The notes below the pieces were generated by a model that did no database searches, was not told where the DNA came from, and saw only the letters and a program-made list of their open reading frames with translations. The translations under genes and the position numbers were made by a program. A stretch of DNA of 64,000 nucleotides from Halicephalobus mephisto (taxonomy: Eukaryota; Nematoda; Chromadorea; Rhabditida; Panagrolaimidae): contig SWDT01000180.1 in assembly GCA_009193035.1 (NCBI GenBank), positions 1 to 64,000 of the forward strand, written 5' to 3'. Within the stretch, counting starts at the first letter, position 1; each line of letters opens with the position of its first letter. Below are positions 54,863-64,000 of this stretch, in pieces.

Positions 54863-57800
54863 TTAGTAGTCCTGAACACTGTTTGGGAGCTGGATGGTCT
54901 GTTCCGAGGAGTAACTCATACTGTCTGTTCCTAAAAATAAAAAATTGATATAAAAAACTACTAAAAATAAAGAATTTATATAAAAAATCAGAAAAATAAA
55001 AAAAAGTTGTTATAAAAAATAACAAAAATCAGAAAAATCTAAAAAAGTAATAGAAATTTTACATAAAAAATTAAGAATTTTATATAATGGAAGTTTTAAA
55101 ATTTTATATAAAAAATTAAGTTTTATATAATGAAGATTTTAAAATTTAAATTTCGTAATTAAGAATTTCATATAATGGAAGTTTTAAAATTTTACATAAA
55201 AAATTAAGTTTTATATAATGAAGATTTTAAAATTTAAATTTCGTAATTAAAAAATGAAAATTACCGTCTGCTCTCCTGACTCCTTGGATAAAATTGGATT
55301 CAGCTTTTATGGTATTGGCCAAAATGTTAACTTTCCGGCTTTGCTTGGATGAAGTTGGAAGTTCAGCATAAAAAGGATATTTGTTCACGAAATTCAACTA
55401 AAATATTTATTTAATTAATTTTCAAATTTTTTTACCTGTGTTCGATTACAAATGTAATGTTCGCCATCGAGGGCCAATTGGACAGGTCTGTCTTTTTTAT
55501 TTTGACGAAAAGTAACAATTTTTTCCTCAGGCAATAATGGAGTGTTTATTTTTGATTTTTCTTTTTCTGTCATCTGGCCGAGGGTTTTTGCGAGAACTAA
55601 CTCGTAAGGAGAAGATCCGATTATGATCGGGACGTTGATCTCCATCACTTCCACCCCTGAAATTTCCGATTTTTCGTAAACTTTAATTTTATAAACTATG
55701 CTGTGACGTATGTGTCCAATTTTAGCAACTTTAATTCTAAAATTTAAAAATTTATTTATTCAAAAATTTAAAAATTTATTTTTTATTCGAAAATTTAAAA
55801 ATTTATTTTTTATTCCAAATTTAAAAATTTTATTTCTTTATTGAAAAATTTAAAATTTTATTTTTTATTCAAAAATTAAAAATTTTATTTTTTATTCAAA
55901 ATTTAAAAAATTTATTTTTTATTCGAAAATTTTAAAATTATTTTAAAAATATTTTTGCTTTTTGTACGGAATCTGAACATAGAATTTTAGATTTTCTTAG
56001 AATTGAGGGTTGGTCTTCAAAATTTAGGATTCTGAAGATCAATTTCTGATTTTGATTTTAGATTCAGAATTTACAAATATGATTGTGCTGTTATATGTAT
56101 TTTTTGTTCAATCTTAATTACGGAATCAGGAAGAAAATTTTTGAGATATATGTTTAAGACACAAATATCAAGGACATAAATGTCTGGGATACAAGTATTT
56201 GAGATTAAATATTTGGAACACAAGTATCAAAGACAAATATCCGAGCTACAAGTATCTCAGAAATATTTTTAGGACACAAATATCAAGAACATAAATCTCT
56301 GAGATACAAGTATTTGAGATTAAATATCTAAGACACAAATATCAAAGACAAATATCTCAAACATATATGTCTAAGACACAAGTATCGAAGACAAATATCT
56401 GAGCTACAAGTATCTCAAACATATTCAAGACACAATATGGAAGACAAGTATCTCAAACATATATGTTTAAAACACAATTATCGAAGACAAATGCCTGACA
56501 CAAGTATCTCAAACATATATGTTTAAGACACAATTATCAAGGACATAAATGTCTAAGATATAGGTATTTGAGATTAAATATCTAAGATACAAGTATCAAA
56601 GACAAATATCTAAGACACAAGTACCTCGAATATATGTTTAGGACATAAATATCGAAGACAACTGTCTGAGCTACAATTATTTGGGGATATGTGTATCTGA
56701 TACATAAATGTCTAATACACAACTTTCTGGTATATGATTATTTGGGGACACAGATGACCGGTACACAACTATCTGGAACAAGAGTGTTTGGGGACACATG
56801 TATCTGGTACGCAAATGCCACATTATCTTGCAAACAAACTAACCTCCTGTTTTGACTTTAATACTTAGTTGATATATGATTTTAAAAAATCGGGATCCAT
56901 TGGGTACTGTAGTTGGGAGCTTCGGATTGGCAGAACTGAAGCTGACTCTGGATGTGCTTAACGACATCCGCTTTTTTTTCGTCGAAAGTGGCAGAAATGA
57001 ATGATTTTCAATCGATTCCATTTCATTGGTTTTAGTACTGCAATTTTTTAATTTTTGTTTGTTAAAAAATCAAAAATCAACCTCGGGGGCAAGGGCGGAA
57101 TTGCAAAATTTCGTTCAATTTTAATTGATTGTCCTTCATCCACAAATAGAGCCAAATTATCTTCGTGGATGTCGGAAACGTCAAGAATACTTGTTTCCGA
57201 TTCCTGAAATTGTCTCTGGTCATGAAAATCAGAAATCAAAATTACTTCGCCTTCTGAATTCGCTCCTGAAACAATAATGACCTGCTGAAGCACTGCCGCA
57301 ACTTTATCCACTCTTCTGTCTGTTTTGTTCTCAATTCTTCCTGGAAATTCAAATTACACTACTATAAAAACAAAAAATGAAAATCTGTCAAAATTGTCTC
57401 GATAAGAATTCTTAGAACTTGAACTTTGAGATATTTGTCCAAAATTACACTATTATAAAAACAAAAAATGAATTTTTTGCAATATTGTTTCAACAAGAAT
57501 TTTTAAAACTTGAACTTTGAGATGTTCATTCTAAAATTACACTATTATAAAAATTTTAAAAATGAATTTTTTGCAAAATTGTTTCAACAAGAATTTTTAA
57601 AACTTGAACTTTGAGATATTCATTCCAAATTACACCATAATAAAAATAAAAAAATAAACTTTGTTGTGCAATTATCTAGATAGGAATTTCTAGAAACATC
57701 CAGAATCCTTGGTTTTAAATAGTCGTTTCAAAATACACTATTATAAAAATAAAAAAATGAATTTTTTTGTGCAATTATCTTGAAAAAAAATCCCAGAACT

Positions 57801-60068
57801 TGTTTGAAAAATTCAAAATTTAAAGTTTAAGATATTTGTTCCAAAATACATCATCAAAAAATTGAAAATTAATTCATTTTTTAAATTTCTAGAACTTTTA
57901 AATTTTCCTAAAAAATAAAAAAACAAATTACTAATTTTTATTTTACCAAAGTTGAAATTTCCATTTTTTGTGCTAAAACAATATTTACGAATGTTTTTTT
58001 TTTGAAAACTACCTAAATTAATAATTAAAATTCATTTGAATTCTTCGAATTAAGACAACTCTTAAATCAAGTCTTATAACGAAAATTTCAGATTTTGATC
58101 TCGAACTCTAACAGTCAACTTTGATTTTGAACTTTGACTATCACCTTCGATTTCGAAATTTGATTTTGAACTTTGACTTCGAAATTTGATGTCAATCTCT
58201 GATTATCAACTTCGATTTCGAACTTTAATGATTAACTTTGATTTTGAACTATGACTTCGAACCTTGATGCCGAACTCCAACTTCGAATTCTGATCATCAA
58301 CTTTGATCGTAAACTTGGGTAAAATATAACATATCTCTTTGTTAATTAAAATTACAGTAATCAAATTTACCTTCAATTGAGATGTTTTCTCCACAGACAA
58401 AAGCCGATCTACAGATGTTGAAATGAAGTTTAATCTGGCCTCCAGTACATGAAAATAATCCAAATTTTTTCGTTAAATGATGATTTGGAGGTTCAAAGTA
58501 CTTTCGTGGCAGGACATTCAGATCAAATTTTTCAGCAATAGTTATTCCTTTGATCGATGTTATTATTCTACTTTCATTTTCTAGAATATTAATAAAAAAA
58601 TAAAATTTTTAAAATAAAAAAAAATAAAATTAAAAAAATAAATATACCTTCAGTTTTGAATCTCATTTGGGCTTTTATGGTGTACAGTACAGAAGCATTT
58701 TTGGATTCCAAGGACGTAATCAAGTCCATTGGTAAATGTTCCTGTAAAAAAATAAAAATATTATTTTACAAAAAAACAGAAATGAATGTTGTTGTAAAAT
58801 TTTTTTGATGTAAATAGATTTCGTAAAAACTACAGTAACTTGTAAAAAAAACAAAAATGGGTGTTGTTGTGAAATTTTCTCAATATGAATCTTATTTTAT
58901 AAAAATAAAAATGAATGCTGTTATGGAATTTTCTCGATGAGAATATCAGGGATCCTATGAGAACTACAGTAACCGGCGCGTTAGTTTTACGTGAGAGTTG
59001 TTTCGTAATTGTTATCATAAAATTGAAAAGCTCGTTGAAGACAGACTCCATCATTCGTATTTTAAAAAATGAAAATTTACACAAAATGGTCTTAATTGAA
59101 ATTTGCAGAATTTTCTAATATTGTAAAAACTAAATAAATACCATTATGGAATTGTTTCGAAATGGATTTTTAGGATGTTTTATAAATTTCTAGAATTAGT
59201 GATTTCTGAAGTTTATAAGGAAGTTTTGAAGTTCTCGGAATTTTGTACTGGATTCTAGAAGTTTCTAAAAAACAGAAAACCCTAAAATCTTCTGCAGGAT
59301 TCTGGAAACTTCTCGAAGCTTACAAAATACCTCATAAATTTTCATAATTTTCTCATTCCAGAAATTTTCAAGAACTTTAATCAGATTTTATAAAATTTTC
59401 AAAGTTTTCAGAATTCTTAAAATTTTGGAAAATTTCAATAAAATTTAAAAATTTCGAAATCTTTTGTAAGATTTTTAAAATTTTATTATTTTAAAAAAAC
59501 TTACTTCAAATTGAACAAAAACGATTTTTTCGGCAGCGATTTCTTGAGTTTCGGAAATGGTATCTAACTTATGGTTCAAATAAATTACGGTATTATTGTT
59601 CTTAAAATTAATTTTTAATATTGTTAGATAAAGAAATAAATATTACAACTTTTGATTTCACTTTCAATTTGGCTCCTCCAAAAAATTCAATTTTTAAAAC
59701 TTCGGCTTCAATGTTCTGTTTCGACTTCAGAACCACTCTTCCAGAAACGACATCTCCAGGAAAAAAACAAGATTCTTTTTTATCCAATTCTATCGCAAAT
59801 TCATGAAGATGTGGATCATTGACAAAATTCTAAAATTATTTTTTATAAAAAATTCTAAAATTATTTTTTATAAAAAATTCTAAAATTATTTTTTATAAAA
59901 AAATTCTAAAATTATTTTTTATGAAAAATTCTAAAATTATTTTTTATGAAAAATTCTAAAATTTTATTTTATTTAAAAAATTATTTTTTACAAAATTTTA
60001 AATCTATTTTTATTTTAAAAATTAATTTTATTAAAAGTATTTTAAAAACTTACAGAAAAAGTGGCCAT
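54863..60068 (-). CDS. Arrestin-domain (alpha-arrestin, ARRD-type) protein, 10 exons
   Basis: Alpha-arrestins are cytosolic adaptors in endocytosis and ubiquitin-dependent trafficking; that role is by family. Exons: 60068-60054, 59829-59650, 59600-59505, 58741-58648, 58580-58371, 57340-57082, 57037-56844, 55728-55436, 55397-55265, 54930-54863; 513 residues, in phase throughout. N-domain: FAIELDKKESCFFPGDVVSG, KIEFFGGAKLKV. C-domain: LFSCTGGQIKLHFNICRSAF, GENISIEGRIENKTDRRVDK, and FAIPPLPP before a Ser-rich insert, then VPIIIGSSPY. The first exon codes only 5 residues. Exon 8 was started at ATTAAAG|TT because the TTTTAG 12 bases earlier would put a stop in frame. A PPxY motif is not seen, and the tail is short (SYSSEQTIQLP). 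Confidence 0.9.
55030..55260. repeat. Two tandem ~106 bp units in arrestin intron 9
   Basis: Copies of TTAAGTTTTATATAATGAAG, TTTAAATTTCGTAATTAA and neighbours at 55090-55180 and 55195-55260, preceded by a partial third. Confidence 0.75.
56130..56825. repeat. Minisatellite in arrestin intron 7
   Basis: About 30 short units on GACACAAGTATC, AAAGACAAATATCTGAG, CTCAAACATATATGTTTAAG. The intron also contains AT-rich units (55740-55930). Confidence 0.85.
57350..57860 (-). repeat. Five ~95 bp units in arrestin intron 5
   Basis: Each has ACACTATTATAAAAA, TGAATTTTTTGC, a GTTTCAACAAGAATTTTTAA block and ACTTTGAGATATTCATTC. The TTTCAACAAGAATTTTT.AA core is shared with the intron family at 463-862, here in the same antisense-to-plus orientation, i.e. 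sense for this gene. Confidence 0.8.
58080..58320 (-). repeat. TCAAAGTT minisatellite, second array (reverse orientation)
   Basis: About 12 units (GATTTTGAACTTTGACTTCG) in arrestin intron 5, the reverse complement of the unit at 49695-50510. Confidence 0.8.
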
Positions 60069-60521
60069 ATTTTTATTTTTCCTTAAAATCCAGCTTTTTG
60101 GAGAAAAAGTGGAAAAACGGAACGGTGAAGCTTGACAAAATAGCTATTGTTATTTTCACGACAGCACCTTGATTCATGGATTATTATTCCCAAAACGGAC
60201 GTATATACTGCTTCTCGAGCCAGGAAGTTGGTAAAACTCGCCCAGAACTACCAAAAGTATATTTACCTCAGGATTTTGCACATCAAAAAACAATAAATTC
60301 ATCTTTTTGAAAAATTAAAAAAGATTTTTGCAACAAAATATTTCGTTTTTTTTTTTCATTATTAAAATTTTACGGAAGATTTCAGAATCTTGCAGAAAAT
60401 TCTAATAACTTTTTAAATTTTATTGAAACATTTATAATTTTTCAAAATTTCATGAGAACTTTGTAGTCTTTCAGGATGTTGTAGAAACATTTGAATTTTT
60501 TTAGAATCTCAAGAAAGCTTG

Positions 60522-60695
60522 TACAGTAGAACTTGGATATAAAATACCCTGTTATAACATATCCCACGTTATAGCATACTGTCTGAGTGAGTTTGATTAG
60601 TCTGTCTTTAAATTTACCCCCGTTATAATATACCCTTTCTTATAACATGTTTTGTCCGGTCCCAAGTGGGCACCTTATACCCAAGTTCGACTGTA
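60522..60695. mobile_element. MITE-like element type 4, TA-flanked
   Basis: 174 bp with termini CAGTAGAACTTGGATATAA and (inverted) TTATACCCAAGTTCGACTG, two mismatches, bordered by TA at both ends. The interior has GTTATAACATA and TTATAATATACCC motifs but no open frame. It sits at the point where sequence texture changes. Confidence 0.88.
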
Positions 60696-62338
60696 TTTCA
60701 TTTGATAATTTTTCAAGGTAAGACATGACAAGTTGCTATATGACCTCCAACATCGTTCGTATTAAAAAATATTTATTCAGTGTAATATTCAAAAGTCCTT
60801 GATATGTTGTCAAACAATGTCAATTAAATAATCTTATGATATTATGTCAGAATCCTCATTTTATTGTTAAGGAAGAAATTACCAAATAAGATAAAAAGAA
60901 TTAATTTGGTTTTTCATACAGAATTATGTCTAATATCTTCATCTTTGTTGCTTTTCATACGGTTTAAAGTATTTAACTGTTTTATAAACAAATCCACAGA
61001 TGATTAACAGTAGGGAAAATCAGAAGTTAAAAATTGCCGAAATAAATAAAGGTTTCGAAACTTGCCTTTCGATCTGATATTTTTATTTTACAATACAAAG
61101 CTTTTGTAATTCAGAAAGTGATGATGGCAACCATAGTTCGTGCCGTTTACAACTATCCAAATTTCGATTAAAGTGGATCACAGCGGATTTCCAAAGATTA
61201 TCAAGATCAATTATCAAGAACACTGATGCACATAAAGTAGAAGATAATCTAAGGTCAACAATGTAAAGATTTTTGAAATTAAACAACTGAATGTTGAATA
61301 CAAAGAGATCGAACTTAGAAGTTCAGAAAATATCTTCAACCAAGTAATCCATATATCATTTTTCCAACGCTTTTCTTTTGTCATTTTGATATACTGATAT
61401 CGGAAAATTAAGTTCTGATGTAACTACATTATTCCTTATTTGGGACCTATTTTATAGAATAATTCGAAATTGTGGCTTGAGTCAAAAATAATTGGAACGG
61501 GTTTAATATTAATTAATATTATAATCAAAAAATCACATAGTTTTAAAATTTCGAATTCTGTGCAGAGCGAGTGAGAGTACAAATATAATGAATTTGATAA
61601 TTATTCTATATGATTTTAGGTGTACATTGCGAAAAAATCGGCTGAGTTTTGTTAGCAGAGGTTCACTTATTAGACAAAATTGTCATTTCATTTAAAAAAT
61701 TAGCTATCAATCAACATGTGAGAGACTAGATTTGTTTGTTGTTAAAATCAACTCAAGTTCCCTTATTTTTAGAATGTTGACATTTCTAGAATTTTCTTGG
61801 GATTTGCATTGGCATAGTTTTGTAAATACTTTCATTTCTGATGTTAATAGAGTAGGCCATTCTTCGGTAATGAAATAATATAAGGGTCAAGATAATATAT
61901 TAATAGTCTTTTATATATGTTAACAACACTAGTATTTGATCCTAATAAAACACATTCATAGAAAAGACAATTTACAATACGACTAACACAGATATTATCT
62001 AAACTACAATATGCTAGTTGCAGAAGTTTTCGTTATGGAACTACATTTTTTAAACCGTTGTATTTAATTAGATTCTTTTCCAGGAAGAATCAAAATGAAA
62101 CGATACTTCATTTTCTTAACAGAAAAGTTCTAGGATGACTATTCCAACAAGACTATTCTACTCATCAACTTGACCAACAGTTTGAGTCGTATACAACGTA
62201 TTAATAGAGAAAAAACACCGTATTATTTTTAATTTTCAGTATACTTCATACCTGTAGAAATTAAAATGACTAGTTTTATTAATTTTTATTCACTTCTTTA
62301 AAAATTGCAATAAGTTACTCAATTATTCAATAATGCAT
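60696..62338. other. Non-repetitive stretch of different texture
   Basis: Unlike the rest of the window it lacks long A/T runs and tandem units. A minus-strand frame at 61083-61310 (ending ELQKLCIVK) and an overlapping shorter frame (ATG near 61384, KEKRWKNDIWITW) look protein-like but are mutually exclusive and unsupported. No other gene seen. Confidence 0.35.
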
Positions 62339-63993
62339 TTAATTATTTACATTTAAATAAAGTTCAAGCAAATGTTCAGTATGACTATCGAGGCTAAAAC
62401 CTTGGAGATCTCTCAGAACTTTCTTGATTTGATCCTCACTTTTCTTCAACGAAATAATGCGGATAACATAGTGGATTCTGTTGTCAGTGAAGCCTTCTTT
62501 CCTCTCCCGAATTTGTTTTAATCATTCGTTAATAGATCGAAGAAGTTCAACACGATCAATAGGTTGTTCTCTGTTCTGTTGATGACTTGGATGGTGACAA
62601 ATGAGGAGTTTATCATCATATTTCTTTGATCCACAAGAACATAGCAAGAACTGTCTTCCAATAGCATTAATCCTAATATTAACGAAATCTCCGCATGTAG
62701 TACAGATTCATCTTCTCAAACCTGGAGTACATCCTTCTGGATATTCTGATTCGAATAAAGTTAGATTCCTTAAACTTATATTTGCCGTAGCTCCATTTAT
62801 GTTTACAAACCTAAACAGAATCTTTGAATTATTTTCGTTTCTTACATATCGTTCATCTGCATCATTATCGATAATCACTTGAGAACCGCTTAATTTGGTT
62901 GTTTTCCTTAGCATTTCCACTATTTGTTCACATCCGGCAGAGGTTGCGACGAAGTAACTAAGGACGTTAATTCATTCTTCATTCATCGTCATGGGGAACC
63001 ATTTGTTCAATTTTTGGAGCCAAGACTTCATTTCATCTATTGTTCCCGGAAGATGGTCTCCTTCATGCATGTCTCTTTCATTATTGATTGAGTACTTAAT
63101 GAAATCAATGTAGCAAAAAAAGAGTTTTTTTAACACCGGATACATTTTCAAGAAGTCGTTTTTGTCCACTGATTTGTAGTCACTCTTTGCTTTATCCAGA
63201 TTAACAACAATATTATCAAATGACTTCTCTTCTGATTCTATATCTTGAAAAATACCTGGATACCCAGTCTTTTCCATTTTCATTTCAATTTTTTGATAAA
63301 CACAGTAAAGGTATGAGAGGAAATTTCCAAATCCCCATTGATTACTGATGACAGTTTCTCGAACTTCCAGACTCAATTCTTCATACCAAAAGAAGACAGG
63401 AATATCGTATTGAGAACGTTCCTTTCTTTCTATTTCATCTATGAAATTCAGAAGTTCCCCCAGAGTCATTTCTCTGATTTCATCATAGTTGACGAGAATT
63501 CTGCATTTGGTTTTCTTTTGGGCTTCATTGAAACTTCTACCTCTAAATAAATCTCCCATCTGAAAGAACTTTCTGTTAAAGTAGGTAGACAAAAGTAATT
63601 CAAACATTTGCATAATTTACTATCAAAAACTTATTTTCAAAATTATTGATTGTATAATATCTTTTGAAGGTCTGTCGAAAGTGTAATCAAATTAGGATAA
63701 ATTCTTTGTTAATGTATGAAATCTATGTTGATGAATCTTACCTGATAACCTTCTTCTGGAAATCCTCTTTTTGGAAACTGGACACGCAAATCCACGCCAT
63801 AAATGATCCAACTGACAAAATGACTGCAGTTAGGTGGATACTTTGGAAGCTCTTCGAAGTATTTTTCTTCTCTTTGAAACCAACAATAAACTTCCAAATA
63901 TTCATTATCGTCGAAGATAATTTGGAAATCAAGAAGTGTTCTGTAGCTCGGTTCCAGAAAGAGACTTATCCATAACTCATCATTCGGTCGTCT
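62339..63993 (-). CDS. 3' part of an unidentified gene read through three in-frame TGA codons
   Basis: Two exons, 63993-63742 (84 codons, ATTTTAG acceptor, GTAAGA donor) and 63559-62339 (TTCTTTCAG acceptor); the 5' part lies beyond the window. The second exon is one frame of 407 codons interrupted only by TGA at 62972-62974, 62708-62710 and 62522-62524, ending in TAA at 62339-62341. There are no frameshifts and no other stops. Seven TGG codons are used in the same frame. After the second TGA comes a Cys/His cluster, ICTTCGDF...FLLCSCGSKK...LICHH, zinc-ribbon-like, and then a helical, charged C-terminus. I do not recognise the protein; the Cys cluster recalls nematode-expanded cytosolic families. 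It is either a decayed copy (TGG or CGA to TGA) or a gene reading UGA as an amino acid; read conventionally it stops at 62972. Confidence 0.6.
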
Positions 63994-64000
63994 CTAAAAT

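Noticed and set aside
61083..61420. Minus-strand frame that also contains in-frame TGA codons when extended upstream, tempting as a second UGA-reading gene
   Set aside because: An overlapping frame from an ATG near 61384 is open through the same TGA positions, so the TGA pattern has an ordinary explanation here.
1..64000. CRISPR arrays, bacterial operons, tRNA or rRNA genes, transposase or reverse-transcriptase genes
   Set aside because: None seen; the repeats are eukaryotic minisatellites and non-autonomous elements, no cloverleaf or rRNA core sequence was recognised, and no transposon protein was found.

Overview
The window is nuclear DNA of a small-genome invertebrate, most likely a rhabditid-type nematode. 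It is very AT-rich, genes are dense with 3-11 exons, and introns as short as 42-44 bp sit beside long repeat-filled ones. Splice acceptors are almost all TTTTCAG or TTTTAG. Several start codons lie 2-6 bases after such an acceptor, as expected for spliced-leader trans-splicing. The gene set (SUR-5/AACS, KIN-29/SIK, MBOA-7 and others) fits. All exon models are read by eye from splice signals, reading phase and family resemblance; no alignment was run.

Layout. On the minus strand, 0.1-4.0 kb holds acetoacetyl-CoA synthetase and 5.1-9.4 kb an ARMH3-like armadillo protein. The latter is divergent, across about 200 bp, from an MBOAT7-type lysophospholipid acyltransferase on the plus strand (9.6-12.5 kb). 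An unrecognised acidic protein and a possible 59-residue membrane peptide follow on the minus strand (13.2-14.7 kb). A gene-poor tract (14.7-22.7 kb) carries tandem repeats and a repeated E-box block upstream of a salt-inducible-kinase gene (23.0-28.2 kb, plus). Convergent to it is a CUB-LDLa membrane protein (28.8-31.3 kb, minus), whose 5' half is enclosed by a large inverted repeat. Next on the plus strand are an MGRN1-type RING ligase (35.6-37.9 kb) and a TXNDC12-like ER thioredoxin with a long Lys/Glu/Asp tail (39.3-42.0 kb). A class A-like 7TM receptor (43.7-46.9 kb, minus) and a repeat-rich tract with isolated coding exons (46.9-54.2 kb) come next. Then come a 10-exon alpha-arrestin gene (54.9-60.1 kb, minus) with a possible operon partner below it, and from about 60.7 kb DNA of different texture. 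That last part contains the 3' portion of a gene interrupted only by three in-frame TGA codons.

Themes. First, a dispersed intronic sequence family with a decoy 3' splice site lies in the transcription-sense direction in introns of at least five unrelated genes on both strands. Two introns of different genes match right up to the 5' splice site, so introner-like behaviour is a serious hypothesis. Second, duplications across exon-intron junctions occur in three genes, one giving an in-frame 30 bp microexon. Third, there are four short inverted-terminal-repeat element types, two with tandem arrays inside. Fourth, one gene has UGA at likely Trp positions. The genes form no single pathway; they are ordinary conserved housekeeping and signalling genes.
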